A stretch of 45,521 nt of DNA from Fibrobacter succinogenes (GCA_902768715.1 CACXMH010000011.1:1-45521); one strand, 5' to 3'. Shown: positions 22,348 to 31,781, counted from the stretch's first letter. Notes: generated by a model not told the origin, from the letters alone. Numbers and translations: made by a program.

Positions 22348-22353
22348 ATTATA
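22348..22353 (-). promoter_or_regulatory. -10 element (TATAAT) of pyrD, near-leaderless
   Basis: TATAAT is followed by only 9 bases before the ATG at 22338, which leaves a leader of 2-3 bases. Confidence 0.45.
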
Positions 22354-22372
22354 AAAAAATGAGGTACGAAAG

Positions 22373-23749
22373 GTGGAACAGTCCATAGAAAAAGAAATTC
22401 ACGGGAAGATGCCCCGCTATCTGGAAACCCTGATGGACCTGGTGCGGATTCCCTCCATCAGTTTCGACAATTTTGACCAGAAATACGTGTTGGAAAGCGC
22501 CGAAGCCGTCAAGGCCCTTTTCGAGAAAGCAGGATACACCAACGTGCAGTTTTTGACGCCCAAGAGCGGAAGGCACACGGTCTATGCCGAAAGCCTCACC
22601 AGCAAAGACAAGCCTACGGTGCTCCTGTACGCCCATCACGATGTGCAGCCCCCCATGCGGGAGGCCCTCTGGAATTCCAAGCCCTTCGAGCCTGTTCTGA
22701 AGGGGGACCGGCTCTACGGCCGTGGAACAGCCGATGACAAGGCGGGAATCGTCACCCACCTGGCGGCGGCCGAACAGGTCCGCAAGCTGCTGGGCGACAA
22801 GGGTCCGAACCTGAAGTTCATCATCGAAGGCGAAGAGGAATCGGGCAGCGAAGGCTTCGCAAGCATCCTTCGGGAAAATGCGGAACTCCTCAAGTGCGAC
22901 GCCGTCATCGTGGCGGATCTGGAAAACTTCGCCAAGGGCACGCCCTCCATCACCACCACCCTCAGGGGCATGAGCGCCATCAACGTGGAACTCCGCGCCA
23001 CCAAGGCACCCCTCCATTCTGGAAGTTGGTCGGGTCCCATTCCGGATCCTGGGCAGGAACTCTGCAAGATTATCGCCTCCATGACCAAGGCCGACGGAAG
23101 CATTACTATTCCGGGATTTTGCGACGGACTTGTCCCCCCTACCCCGGAAGAACTGGAATCCTACAAGAGCCTGGGCATGACCGAAGAAATCTTCCGCAAG
23201 GACGGCGGCGTGCTGGACTCGGTCAAGCTGAAGGTGAACGAAGAGGAAATCTTGCTTTCCCTGTGGAGACGCCCCTCCATCGTGGTGACCGCCATGCAGG
23301 TAGGGAGTCGCACCAACGCCGGGAACGTGCTGCAGGACTCCGCCTACGCCCGCATAGGCATACGGCTCGCCCCCGGCATGAACGCAGACCGTTGCACACG
23401 CCTGCTGGTAGAATTTATACAAAGTAACGTTCCCGACGGCCTGGAATGCACCATCCGGGAAGAAGACGGCGCAAACCCCTTCGTGACGGACACCAGCCAC
23501 CCCTTCTTCAAGGAGATGGCAAGCGCCATGACTCGGGCCTACAAGAGCGAGACCAAGTTTATAGGTTGCGGGGCAAGCATCCCCGGCGCAGAGCTGTTCC
23601 GCAAGACCTTCGGAAACATACCGATTCTGCTGACGGGCCTAGAGGACCCGGAATGTGCCGCACACGGTGAAAACGAGAGCCTGTACGTTCCTGATTTTGA
23701 GCACGGCATCGTGGCGGAAACACTGTTCTTTGCAGGAATATGTTCGTAA
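22373..23749 (+). CDS. M20-family metallopeptidase (dipeptidase/carboxypeptidase type)
   Basis: The product has 458 residues. The start is GTG at 22373 with GAGG 8 bases upstream; the ATG at 22359 is out of frame. Zinc-site motifs run in order: LLYAHHDVQPP (His, Asp), GRGTADDKAGI (bridging Asp), IIEGEEESGS (catalytic Glu pair), DLENFAKGTPSI, and a C-terminal AAHGENE His. A lid domain lies at about residues 195-330 (LHSGSWSGPIPDP). The family hydrolyses dipeptides or acylated amino acids in the cytoplasm. It is divergent from pyrD with 34 bases between starts. Confidence 0.93.
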   Translation: MEQSIEKEIHGKMPRYLETLMDLVRIPSISFDNFDQKYVLESAEAVKALFEKAGYTNVQFLTPKSGRHTVYAESLTSKDKPTVLLYAHHDVQPPMREALWNSKPFEPVLKGDRLYGRGTADDKAGIVTHLAAAEQVRKLLGDKGPNLKFIIEGEEESGSEGFASILRENAELLKCDAVIVADLENFAKGTPSITTTLRGMSAINVELRATKAPLHSGSWSGPIPDPGQELCKIIASMTKADGSITIPGFCDGLVPPTPEELESYKSLGMTEEIFRKDGGVLDSVKLKVNEEEILLSLWRRPSIVVTAMQVGSRTNAGNVLQDSAYARIGIRLAPGMNADRCTRLLVEFIQSNVPDGLECTIREEDGANPFVTDTSHPFFKEMASAMTRAYKSETKFIGCGASIPGAELFRKTFGNIPILLTGLEDPECAAHGENESLYVPDFEHGIVAETLFFAGICS

Positions 23750-23813
23750 AGGAGATGCCCGGTCAAGCCGGGCATGACAACTTAAAATATGGCTTATTAA
23801 TTGTGGAGGCTAT

Positions 23814-24503
23814 ATGAAAAAGAGACTTGTAGTATTGACGGGTGCTGGCATCAGCGCCGAATCGGGACTCCGCACCTTCCGCGGAAACGACGGCATGTGG
23901 GAACACGAGAACATCGAGGACGTTTGCACTCCCGACGCCCTCCGGCGTGACCCGAAAAGGGTCAAGGACTTCTACAACTTTTTGCGGAAGGGCCTGCCGG
24001 AGCACAAGCCCAACGCCGCCCACCTGGCGCTAGCCGAACTGGAAGAGCGTCTGGGCGACGAGTTTTTGCTGGTGACCCAGAACGTGGACGACCTGCATGA
24101 ACGTGCCGGAAGCAAGCGTGTACTCCACATGCACGGCGACCTGATGAAACTCCGCTGCGTGCGGGACGAGGATCACGAATTCAGTTTTACTGGCGAAGAG
24201 ACTCTGGAGACCAAGTGCCCCATTTGCGGCGCCAAGACACGCCCCGACATCGTGTTCTTTGGCGAAGTCCCGCTGTACATGGACCAGATCCAGGACGCCC
24301 TACGGGAATGCGACGAGTTCGCCTACATCGGTACCAGCAGCGTAGTGTACCCTGCGGCTGGCTTCAAGAGTTTTGCCAAGAGTTTCGGGGCCAAGGTCAC
24401 CTGTCTGAACCTGGAGATTCCCGATCACGACCCCTACACCGACGTGTTTATCCAGGGCAAGGCCACCGAAGTAGTCCCCAAGTGGGCGAAAGAGTTTAAG
24501 TAG
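23814..24503 (+). CDS. cobB: NAD-dependent protein deacylase, sirtuin class III
   Basis: The product has 229 residues. GGAGG lies 5 bases before the ATG. The Rossmann motif GAGISAESGLRTFRG is followed by TQNVDDLHERAGSKRVLHMHG with the catalytic His. The zinc-ribbon segment has LRCVRD and KCPICG, and GTSSVVYPAAGF completes the NAD site. Overall it is closest to E. coli CobB/SIRT5. In the FYNFLRK segment, the Arg of the CobB YxxR motif (which binds succinyl and malonyl groups) is replaced by Leu at Tyr+3, so acyl preference may differ. It removes acyl groups from lysines using NAD. Confidence 0.93.
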   Translation: MKKRLVVLTGAGISAESGLRTFRGNDGMWEHENIEDVCTPDALRRDPKRVKDFYNFLRKGLPEHKPNAAHLALAELEERLGDEFLLVTQNVDDLHERAGSKRVLHMHGDLMKLRCVRDEDHEFSFTGEETLETKCPICGAKTRPDIVFFGEVPLYMDQIQDALRECDEFAYIGTSSVVYPAAGFKSFAKSFGAKVTCLNLEIPDHDPYTDVFIQGKATEVVPKWAKEFK

Positions 24504-24721
24504 TGGAAACGGGGCGTTGCGGGGTGTCCCCGCAGAGGGGGTAGCGGAAGATACAGGGAGATCCCCGCTAATATGATAGCAGATCCCCGCCGGAGCCAGC
24601 CCTGAGCCTGTCGAATGGGCGGGGATGACGAGAGAATTGCGGGGATGACATGCAGCTGAAGCGGGGGGGAGACTTCCCCCTTTTTTAGGTAATTGGATTA
24701 AACCTAACCCCTAAAATTTTT
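24504..24721. repeat. Repeat-filled gap before metXW
   Basis: The gap contains stem-loop GCGGGG-TGT-CCCCGC (24519-24533), a GATCCCCGC-type element with an expanded interior (about 24561-24650), a GGGGGGAGACTTCCCCC hairpin followed by T6 (about 24663-24685), and a short CCTAACC CCTAAAA array. No gene is seen. Confidence 0.5.
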
Positions 24722-24727
24722 TATATT
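24722..24727 (+). promoter_or_regulatory. -10 element (TATATT) of metXW, leaderless
   Basis: TATATT is separated from the ATG at 24735 by 7 bases, the spacing expected when transcription begins at the start codon. The ATG at 24729 is only one base away and would fall inside the promoter. Confidence 0.5.
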
Positions 24728-24734
24728 TATGCAT

Positions 24735-26528
24735 ATGAGTGAATATACGCATAAATCCAGCATCGGACCGGTGGTCCCACAGGATTTCGTCAAGGACTAT
24801 GGCGAAACGGGTTTTGTGCTGGAAAACGGAAAGACGCTGCCTGCGCTGAATATCCGTTACGAGACTTACGGCAAGCTGAATGCCGCCGCCGACAACGCGG
24901 TGTGGGTCTGCTCGCCCCTGACCGCCGACGCACACGCCGCCGGCTGGTACACCGAAACCGACCGCAAACCCGGCTGGTGGGACGAACTTATCGGACCGGG
25001 CAAGGCTATCGACACGGACCGCTTTTTTGTGGTCTGCAGCAACATTCTGGGCGGGTGCAAGGGCACAACAGGCCCCGCGACCATCAACCCCCGCACGGGT
25101 AAGCCCTACGGGAGCACCTTCCCCATCATCACCATCGGCGACATGGTGCATGCCCAAAAGGAACTGGCCGACGGGCTAGGCATCAAGGAATTCTACTGCG
25201 TCCTGGGCGGCTCCATGGGCGGTTTCCAGGCCATGAAATGGGCCATCTACTACCCTGAACAGGTGAAGCGGGTGGTGATTATCGCCAGCTCGCCCCGGTT
25301 CTCCAGCCAGGCGCTGGGTTTCGAAGTGGTGGCCCGTGACGTGATTACCCAGGACCCAGACTTTAACGGCGGGGACTATTACGACAAGGCGAACAAGCCC
25401 GACATCGGTCTTGCCAACGCCCGCAAGCTGGCCCACATCACCTACCTGAGCGCCATCGGCATGGAACAGAAGTTCAAGCGTTCCCAGGAACAGGAGAACC
25501 GTAACCACGCCGTCACCTACAGCACGCCCTTCGACCTGGACCTGCCTATCGAAAGCTACCTGCGCTACCAGGGCAAAAAGTTCGTGGACCGCTTTGACGC
25601 CAACAGCTATTTGCACATCGCCCACGCCACCGACGCCTTTGACCTGGAAACGGAATACGGAAGCATCGAGAATGCCTTTAAGGATATCGGCGCCGAGGTG
25701 CTGAACGTGAACCTCTCCACCGACTGGCTGTTCCCGCCCCACGAGAGCCGCCGCATCACCAGCGCCCTGTTGAACGTGGGCAAGAAGGTGACGAGCCTGG
25801 AACTGGACACCCAGTTCGGACACGACGGGTTCCTCATCGAAGTGGGCGAACTGGGAAAAGCCGTGGGCCGATTCCTGGATTCAAAGATCATTCCTCAGCA
25901 GGGAACACAGGCCGTGCCCGTGTTCCACGAAGAAAGCGACTTTAAGCTGCTGGGAAAGCTGGTGAAAGAGGGTAGCCACGTGCTGGACCTGGGCTGCGGA
26001 AGCGGCGACCTGCTGGACTACCTTATCCAGAAGAAGAACGTCACCGGTTTCGGCATCGAGAAGAACATCACGGGAATCCTGGACTGCCTCGAGAAGGACG
26101 TGCAGGTTATCCAGCGGGACCTGGACGACAAGGGCATCTCGGACCTGAAGGACGGAAGCTTCGACTACGCCATCATCAACCGCACGATTCAAGAGATCCG
26201 CGACCCGGTGGCACTGTTGAACGAACTGCTGCGGGTGGCGAAGAAGGCCATTGTCACCTTCCCTAACTTCGGGCACTGGGCCACCCGCGGAAGCCTGATG
26301 CTCCATGGTCGCATGCCCAAGTCCAAGGAACTGCCCTACGAGTGGTACGACACGCCCAACATCCGCCTTTTGACGGTGAAGGACTTCTACACCCTCTGCA
26401 AAAAAGAAGGGTTCAAGATAGAGAACATCAACTTCCAGAGCGAACACCTGGCAAGCAAGGTCCTCTCAGCTCTTGGGCTCAAGAACTTCGGCACCGAACA
26501 CGTAATCGCGACGATTAGTAAATTATAA
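24735..26528 (+). CDS. metXW: Fused homoserine O-acetyltransferase and MetW methyltransferase-like protein
   Basis: The product has 597 residues. Residues about 1-385 are MetX, an alpha/beta hydrolase that makes O-acetylhomoserine (or O-succinylhomoserine) for methionine synthesis. The nucleophile Ser160 is in GGSMGG, the Asp in STDWLFPPHESR, and the His in TQFGHDGFL. Residues about 395-597 are MetW: LDLGCGSGDLLDYL (AdoMet-type loop), FDYAIINRTIQEIRDP, VTFPNFGHWATRGSL and LPYEWYDTPNIRL. In Proteobacteria metX and metW are usually neighbours; here they form one chain. MetW is needed for MetX activity in some bacteria. I prefer the ATG at 24735 over 24729 because TATATT lies 7 bases before it. 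Confidence 0.93.
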   Translation: MSEYTHKSSIGPVVPQDFVKDYGETGFVLENGKTLPALNIRYETYGKLNAAADNAVWVCSPLTADAHAAGWYTETDRKPGWWDELIGPGKAIDTDRFFVVCSNILGGCKGTTGPATINPRTGKPYGSTFPIITIGDMVHAQKELADGLGIKEFYCVLGGSMGGFQAMKWAIYYPEQVKRVVIIASSPRFSSQALGFEVVARDVITQDPDFNGGDYYDKANKPDIGLANARKLAHITYLSAIGMEQKFKRSQEQENRNHAVTYSTPFDLDLPIESYLRYQGKKFVDRFDANSYLHIAHATDAFDLETEYGSIENAFKDIGAEVLNVNLSTDWLFPPHESRRITSALLNVGKKVTSLELDTQFGHDGFLIEVGELGKAVGRFLDSKIIPQQGTQAVPVFHEESDFKLLGKLVKEGSHVLDLGCGSGDLLDYLIQKKNVTGFGIEKNITGILDCLEKDVQVIQRDLDDKGISDLKDGSFDYAIINRTIQEIRDPVALLNELLRVAKKAIVTFPNFGHWATRGSLMLHGRMPKSKELPYEWYDTPNIRLLTVKDFYTLCKKEGFKIENINFQSEHLASKVLSALGLKNFGTEHVIATISKL

Positions 26529-26655
26529 GGTAACAGGTATTAGGTGTTAGGTATTAGGATTATAATCGCGGCTATGCCGCCTTATATAAGGACGCACGAA
26601 GTGCGTGATTCTTTACCTATCCCCTGTGACCTAAAACCTATAACCTAAAAAGCTT
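26529..26655. repeat. Composite palindromic element, copy 1
   Basis: The left arm has heptamers AGGTAAC, AGGTATT, AGGTGTT, AGGTATT. The core has two hairpins: GCGGC-TAT-GCCGC (26568-26580) and ACGCAC-GAA-GTGCGT (26592-26606). The right arm is CCTA-rich (ACCTATC...ACCTAAAACCTATAACC). The same plan recurs at 31782-31905 and 42428-42560. TATAAC at the end of this copy could act as a -10 for yicC. Confidence 0.8.
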
Positions 26656-27537
26656 ATGTCCATCATTTCCATGACCGGGTTCGGCAAGAGCGAATCCACC
26701 CTGAACGGAACCACCTGCGTTATCGAAGTCCGCAGCGTGAACAGCCGTTTTCTTGAAATTTCCAGCAAGATTCCCAAGAACTTCGCCTACCTGGAAAACG
26801 ATCTGAAGGCGATTGTGAAGGACAAACTTGTCCGCGGTTCGGTAAACCTCACCATTACCCTGGGCGAAGGGGCCGTCGGGAACATCCCCGTGTGCTACAA
26901 CGAAGCCGCAGTCGCCAAATTCGTGGAAATCACCAAGGCCATGCAGGCCAAATACGGCATCGACGGCGACATCAAGCTGGAACACGTGTTGGCCATCCCC
27001 GAAGTGCTGCAGTTTACCGACGCCGGTGCCGACAACGAAGCCTGGGCCGCACACCTGAAAAATGAACTTTCCAAGGCCCTGGACGGCGTTATCGCCATGC
27101 GGGAAAAAGAAGGAGCCAACCTGGCCGCAGACCTTACCAAGCGGGTCGCCCATCTGGAAGACGTGCTCGCCAAAATCGAGGTGCTGGACCCCCAGCGCAT
27201 CGAAACCTGGAAAGTCAAGTTCAAGGAGCGTGTGGACGCCCTGATGAAGGACAGCGAAATCGACGACGTGCGACTGCTGCAAGAAGCCTGCATCATGGCG
27301 GACAAGCTGGACATCCACGAAGAGATTACGCGGTTCCACAGCCACAACAAGCTGTTCCTGGACGCCCTCAAGAAAGGCGGCGCCCAAGGCAAGAACCTGG
27401 GGTTCATCCTTCAGGAAATGGGCCGCGAGGCCAATACGCTTGGGACCAAGTGCCAGAGCGCAGAAATTGCGGCCCTTGCCATCGAACTCAAGAACGAGAT
27501 CGAGTGCATTAGGGAACAGAGCCTGAACATCGCATAA
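26656..27537 (+). CDS. yicC: YicC/YloC-family endoribonuclease
   Basis: The product has 293 residues, the standard length. The N-terminus MTGFGKSE followed by EVRSVNSRFLEIS is the YicC signature. The C-terminal DUF1732 domain has RLLQEACIMADKLDIHEEITR, SHNKLF, GKNLGFILQEMGREANTLGTKC and a final IKNEIE-like helix (LKNEIECIREQ). Members of this family cut single-stranded RNA and affect stability of small RNAs. No Shine-Dalgarno sequence is seen. A terminator hairpin follows 50 bases after the stop. Confidence 0.95.
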   Translation: MSIISMTGFGKSESTLNGTTCVIEVRSVNSRFLEISSKIPKNFAYLENDLKAIVKDKLVRGSVNLTITLGEGAVGNIPVCYNEAAVAKFVEITKAMQAKYGIDGDIKLEHVLAIPEVLQFTDAGADNEAWAAHLKNELSKALDGVIAMREKEGANLAADLTKRVAHLEDVLAKIEVLDPQRIETWKVKFKERVDALMKDSEIDDVRLLQEACIMADKLDIHEEITRFHSHNKLFLDALKKGGAQGKNLGFILQEMGREANTLGTKCQSAEIAALAIELKNEIECIREQSLNIA

Positions 27538-27589
27538 GGCAAGCGTCGCAGGGACCGAGCCGAGCAAGGTTCGCCATTTTTTCAAACGA

Positions 27590-27619
27590 AAAGGCCGCGA
27601 TAAAAAATCGCGGTCTTTT
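27590..27619 (+). terminator. Rho-independent terminator after yicC
   Basis: The 9-bp stem GGCCGCGAT/ATCGCGGTC has an A5 loop and is followed by TTTT. A-rich sequence precedes it, so it may also work on the other strand. Confidence 0.7.
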
Positions 27620-27635
27620 AAGTTCTTAGATTCTA

Positions 27636-27725
27636 TCGCTTCGCCTTCGGCTCCGCTCCAGAATGACGTGTCACCCTGGAGCCGTACCTTCTGTCACCCT
27701 GGAGTGCGAAGCACGATAGGGTCCA
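27636..27725. repeat. CTCCAGAATGAC / TGTCACCCTGGAG repeats
   Basis: Three related words (CTCCAGAATGACGTG, TGTCACCCTGGAGCC, TGTCACCCTGGAGTG) surround short palindromes such as TTCTATCGCTTCG. They lie between the yicC terminator and the pgi stop. A similar sequence lies at 6825-6885. Confidence 0.5.
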
Positions 27726-29390
27726 TTAAGCCTGGTGCTTCTTGAACCACTTGATGAGCCCGTTGGTAGAGCTGTCGTGGTTCAGTTCGGCGTCGGCCTT
27801 GGCGAGTTCCGGAAGAATCTTCTTCGCGAGCTGCTTGCCGAGTTCAACACCCCACTGGTCGTAGCTGTTGATGTTCCAGATAACGCCCTGCACAAAAATC
27901 TTGTGCTCGTACATGGCGATGAGGGCGCCGAGGGTTTCCGGAGAAACGTAGTCCATCATGATGGAGTTGGTGGGCTTGTTGCCTTCGAACACCTTGTGCG
28001 GGGCGAGGAATGCGATTTCTTCTTCGCTCTTGCCGTCCTTGCGGAGTTCTTCCTGGGCCTGAGCGAGGGTCTTGCCGTTCATCAGGGCTTCGGGTTGTGC
28101 AAAGAAGTTGGAGAGCAGCTTCTGGTGGTGGTCCCCCACCTTGTTGTGGCTGTTTGCCGGGGCGATGAAGTCGCAAGGAATCATCTTGGTGCCCTGGTGG
28201 ATCAGCTGGTAGAAGGCGTGCTGGCCGTTGGTACCCGGTTCGCCCCAGAGGATCGGACCTGTCTGGTAATCGACGCGGGCAGAGTTACGATCGACGGTCT
28301 TGCCGTTGGATTCCATATCGGCCTGCTGGAAGTAGGCGGCCAGGCGGTGCAGGTACTGGTCGTACGGGAGCATGGCGTAGCTCGATGCACCGAAGAAGTT
28401 GTTGTACCACACGCCGATGAGGGCGAGGATCACCGGCATGTTCTTGTCGGCCGGGGCGGTCTTGAAGTGCTGATCCATTTCGTAGGCACCCTGGTGGAGC
28501 TTCATGTAGTTCTCGAAGCCGATGCGGAGCGCGATGGAAAGGCCGATGGCAGACCACAGAGAGTAGCGGCCGCCGACCCAGTTCCAGAATTCGAACATGT
28601 TGGCGGTGTCGATCCCGAAGGCGGCGACGGCCTCGGTGTTGGTGGAAAGCGCCACAAAGTGCTTGGCGATGGACTTTTCGTCGCCATTGAAAGCCTTGAG
28701 GACTGCAGCCTTGGCAGTTTCGGCGTTAGTCATAGTTTCAAGAGTGGTGAAAGTCTTGGAAGCGACAATGAAGAGGGTCTCCTCGATGTTCACCTTCTTG
28801 AGGGTTTCGGCCATGTGAGTGCCGTCGATGTTAGAAACGAAATAGACTTCCGGGGAGTATTCGCCGGCAATGGGCTTGTCGGCATAGGGCTTCAAAGCTT
28901 CGGTCACCATCACCGGGCCCAGGTCGGAGCCGCCGATACCGATGTTCACCACGTACTTGATGGCCTTGCCGGTGTGGCCCTTCCACTTACCGCTACGGAC
29001 CAGATGGGTAAAGTCTTCCATGTGCTTGAGCACGGCGCGGACTTCGGGCATCACGTCTTTGCCATCGACGCAGATGGCGTCGTTACCCTTGTAACGCAGA
29101 GCGGTGTGGAGCACGGCGCGCTTTTCGGTGGTGTTAATCTTTTCGCCGCCGAAGAACTTCGCACGCATGTCTTCGAAGTTGGCAGACTTCAGGAGGTCCT
29201 GGAGCTTAGCCATGGTCTCGTCGGTGATGATGTTCTTGGAGTAGTCCAAGAAGAGTCCGCAGGCTTCCAGGCTGAACTTCTCGGCACGGGCCGGGTCCTT
29301 AGCAAAGAGTTCCTTCATGTGCCAAGTCTTGGCGACTTCGGCGTGGGCCTCGAGGGCCTTCCATTCCTGAGAATCAGTCAGTTTCGACAT
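27726..29390 (-). CDS. pgi: Glucose-6-phosphate isomerase
   Basis: The product has 554 residues, typical for the long bacterial form. It interconverts glucose 6-phosphate and fructose 6-phosphate. Family motifs are [74 protein letters not shown] and [19 protein letters not shown]; the C-terminal [13 protein letters not shown] is the second signature. AAAGGA lies about 8 bases before the ATG, with a -10 TATATT at 29434-29439. Together with the GH94 phosphorylase and pfp in this window it would carry cellulose-derived sugar into glycolysis. Confidence 0.97.
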   Translation of the reverse strand: MSKLTDSQEWKALEAHAEVAKTWHMKELFAKDPARAEKFSLEACGLFLDYSKNIITDETMAKLQDLLKSANFEDMRAKFFGGEKINTTEKRAVLHTALRYKGNDAICVDGKDVMPEVRAVLKHMEDFTHLVRSGKWKGHTGKAIKYVVNIGIGGSDLGPVMVTEALKPYADKPIAGEYSPEVYFVSNIDGTHMAETLKKVNIEETLFIVASKTFTTLETMTNAETAKAAVLKAFNGDEKSIAKHFVALSTNTEAVAAFGIDTANMFEFWNWVGGRYSLWSAIGLSIALRIGFENYMKLHQGAYEMDQHFKTAPADKNMPVILALIGVWYNNFFGASSYAMLPYDQYLHRLAAYFQQADMESNGKTVDRNSARVDYQTGPILWGEPGTNGQHAFYQLIHQGTKMIPCDFIAPANSHNKVGDHHQKLLSNFFAQPEALMNGKTLAQAQEELRKDGKSEEEIAFLAPHKVFEGNKPTNSIMMDYVSPETLGALIAMYEHKIFVQGVIWNINSYDQWGVELGKQLAKKILPELAKADAELNHDSSTNGLIKWFKKHQA

Positions 29391-29433
29391 AGATTAATCC
29401 TTTCCGCAAGCGCGGTTATTTGTTGCGGGGGTA

Positions 29434-29439
29434 AATATA
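29434..29439 (-). promoter_or_regulatory. -10 element (TATATT) of pgi
   Basis: TATATT lies about 43 bases before the ATG at 29390. The leader carries an AAAGGA ribosome-binding site. Confidence 0.4.
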
Positions 29440-29574
29440 GAAAAATGAAAAAAATATGCCAAAACAGGTCAAAAATTGGTATCTTTACAGCACGCCATCG
29501 ACGACCCGGGAAAACCTTCCGACAGCCGCCAGACGAGCACCGGGCAACCGGCAAGCTTTTATAAAGGCAAAACG

Positions 29575-30270
29575 ATGGATATAAAGATATTACAGCAGCC
29601 CGACGACGTCACCTGCGGGCCCACCAGCCTTCAGGCGGTCTATAACCACCTGGGCTACAAAATTTCCCTGAAGCAGCTCATCTCCGAAATCGAATTTTTG
29701 GAAGACGGAGGAACCCTGGGCGTGTTCCTTGGCATCGACGCGCTCAAGCGCGGGTTCAAGGTCACGCTACATTCCTACAACCTGACGCTCCTGGACCCCA
29801 CCTGGAGTACCCTCAGCATGCCCGAACTGAAGGCGAAGCTGGAACTTTTGCACAAGGCAAAGCACGCCCCCAAGCTCCGCAAGGCAATAGAGGCGTACAT
29901 CCGCTTTATCGATTTGGGTGGAAAGGTTGCTTTTGAAGATTTGCGGGCAGCCATGTTCGAGAAGTACTTCAAGAAGGGAGTTCCCGTCCTGTGTGGGCTT
30001 TCAGCCACCTACCTGTACCGCAGCATGCGGGAATTCACCAGCAAAGACGACAAGTCCGTATTCGACGACATCCACGGCGAGCCCATGGGACATTTCGTGG
30101 TGGTGTACGGCATCGACGACAAGAAACAGTTCATGGTGGCCGACCCCGACGGCACCAATCCGCTGCACAAGACGCCTTACTACAAGGTGGACAAGTTCCG
30201 TCTGCTCCACAGCATACTGCTGGGCGTCATGACCTACGACGGGAACGTGCTGGTGATAGAGAAGAAATAA
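29575..30270 (+). CDS. C39-like papain-fold cysteine peptidase
   Basis: The product has 231 residues from the ATG at 29575, which follows AAAGG; a longer frame begins at 29476 without family features. The N-terminus ILQQPDDVTCGPTSLQAVYNHLG is the C39-type motif with catalytic Cys and a nearby Gln. GHFVVVYGID supplies the His, and MVADPDG the Asp. No signal peptide or export domain is present, so it acts in the cytoplasm. It ends 3 bases before an ATP-grasp ligase gene, so the two are translationally linked. Likely roles are trimming or hydrolysis of a peptide or amide made by the ligases that follow, or acting as a transpeptidase. This is inferred from context. Confidence 0.85.
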   Translation: MDIKILQQPDDVTCGPTSLQAVYNHLGYKISLKQLISEIEFLEDGGTLGVFLGIDALKRGFKVTLHSYNLTLLDPTWSTLSMPELKAKLELLHKAKHAPKLRKAIEAYIRFIDLGGKVAFEDLRAAMFEKYFKKGVPVLCGLSATYLYRSMREFTSKDDKSVFDDIHGEPMGHFVVVYGIDDKKQFMVADPDGTNPLHKTPYYKVDKFRLLHSILLGVMTYDGNVLVIEKK

Positions 30271-30273
30271 ATC

Positions 30274-31779
30274 ATGAAGAAACTTATAGTCGTAAACAAT
30301 CCCAAGCACTGGAAATTACACGTTCCGGGCATCGACATCATTTCGGCCCAGGACTACCTGATTTCCAGCAAGTACACCAACGAGCGCAACCTGCGCGTAT
30401 TCAACCTTTGCCGCGATTACAACTACCAGAGCAAGGGCTATTACGTGTCGCTGTTGGCCGAAGCCCGCGGGCACAAGGTAATTCCCGGCGTCAAGAACAT
30501 GCGGGACTTCAAGGCTCCGGCGGTCATCAAGCATATCTCCGACGAAATCGACAAGCTAATCCAAAAGAGTTTCCACAAGCTGACCGGCACGGAATTCGTG
30601 CTTTCGATTTACTTCGGCCAGAACGTGAGCCCGCAATACCTGGAGCTTTCGCAGGAACTTTATCGTTTGTTCCAGGCACCGCTGCTTCGTGCGAAATTCG
30701 TGTTCAAGCAAAAGTGGTTTATCCAGAGCATTCGCCCGATTTGCGTGGACGAAATTCCCGAATCGCACATGGAATTTGTCGATAAATTCGCCCAGGAATA
30801 CTTCGAAAAGACCCGTTACGCCACCAGTAAAGAAGAAGACTACCTGTACGACTTGGGCATTCTCACAAACCCCGACGAAGTGGAGCCGCCGAGCAATGCG
30901 CAGGCCATCCAGAACTTTATCAAGGCCGCCGAAGAAACGGGATTCCGCGTGGAGATGATTACCAAGAAGGACTACCCGCGCGTTGGCGAATTTGACGCCA
31001 TCTTTATTCGCGAAACCACAAACGTGAACCACTACACTTACAGTTTCGCTCGCCGCGCACAATCGCAGGGCATTGCAGTGATTGACGATCCCGACAGCAT
31101 TCTGCGCTGCTCCAACAAGGTGTACCTGCAAGAACTGATGCAGGCGGCGAAGATTCATTCGCCGAAGACGATTATCGCCCATGCCGAAAACCGTCACACC
31201 CTGGCCAAGGAAATAGGTTTCCCGATGGTGATCAAGTCGCCGGATTCCAGCTTCTCGATGGGCGTGAAGAAAGCCACCAACAAAGAAGAACTGGAACAGA
31301 TTCTCGACGAAATGTTCCAGCACAGCGACCTGCTGATTGCCCAGGAATTCACTCCGACGGAATTCGACTGGCGCGTGGGTGTGCTGGACGGCAAGCCGCT
31401 TTACGCCTGCAAATATCACATGGCCAAAGGCCACTGGCAAATTTACAACTGGGAAAGCAACGACAAGCAGAGCGAAGAATTTTCGGGCAAGTGTGAAAGC
31501 ATTCCTATCGAGATGGTGCCCCACGGAATCGTAAAAACCGCCCTCAAGATTTGCAGCCTCATCGGCAACGGACTTTACGGCGTAGATTTGAAGGAATGGC
31601 ACGGTCACCCGATTGTGATTGAAGTGAACGACAACCCGAGTATCGACGCGGGAATTGAAGACGGTGTGGGCAAGAGCAAGGTTTACCTTGCCATCATGAG
31701 GTCTTTGCGCCACCGCATCGAAGAACGCATGAACGCAGCTCAACATAAGCTGCAAATGCACGAGAGAGAATGGTTTTAA
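30274..31779 (+). CDS. RimK-like ATP-grasp ligase with RLAN-type N-terminal domain
   Basis: The product has 501 residues. The N-terminal 150 residues (IISAQDYLISSKYTNERNLRVFNLCRDYNYQSKGYYVSLLAE in sequence around residues 22-63) match the RLAN domain found before some RimK-type ligases. A linker with NPDEVEPPSN follows. The ATP-grasp domain spans about 270-480: DDPDSILRCSNKVYLQELM, FPMVIKSPDSSFSMGV, AQEFTPTEFDWRVGVLDGKPLYACKYHM and the metal-binding IVIEVNDNPSID. It would join an amino acid (often Glu) to a carboxylate through an acyl phosphate. The substrate is unknown. The neighbours are a C39-like peptidase and a GCS2 ligase. Confidence 0.9.
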   Translation: MKKLIVVNNPKHWKLHVPGIDIISAQDYLISSKYTNERNLRVFNLCRDYNYQSKGYYVSLLAEARGHKVIPGVKNMRDFKAPAVIKHISDEIDKLIQKSFHKLTGTEFVLSIYFGQNVSPQYLELSQELYRLFQAPLLRAKFVFKQKWFIQSIRPICVDEIPESHMEFVDKFAQEYFEKTRYATSKEEDYLYDLGILTNPDEVEPPSNAQAIQNFIKAAEETGFRVEMITKKDYPRVGEFDAIFIRETTNVNHYTYSFARRAQSQGIAVIDDPDSILRCSNKVYLQELMQAAKIHSPKTIIAHAENRHTLAKEIGFPMVIKSPDSSFSMGVKKATNKEELEQILDEMFQHSDLLIAQEFTPTEFDWRVGVLDGKPLYACKYHMAKGHWQIYNWESNDKQSEEFSGKCESIPIEMVPHGIVKTALKICSLIGNGLYGVDLKEWHGHPIVIEVNDNPSIDAGIEDGVGKSKVYLAIMRSLRHRIEERMNAAQHKLQMHEREWF

Positions 31780-31781
31780 CA

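Noticed and set aside
24504-24734. SAM or other methionine riboswitch before metXW
   Set aside because: I saw only dispersed repeats and no conserved SAM-riboswitch core. The TATATT 7 bases before the ATG also leaves no room for a leader RNA.
27735-29564. 609-codon plus-strand frame opposite pgi
   Set aside because: It is the complement of pgi, with no protein family visible.
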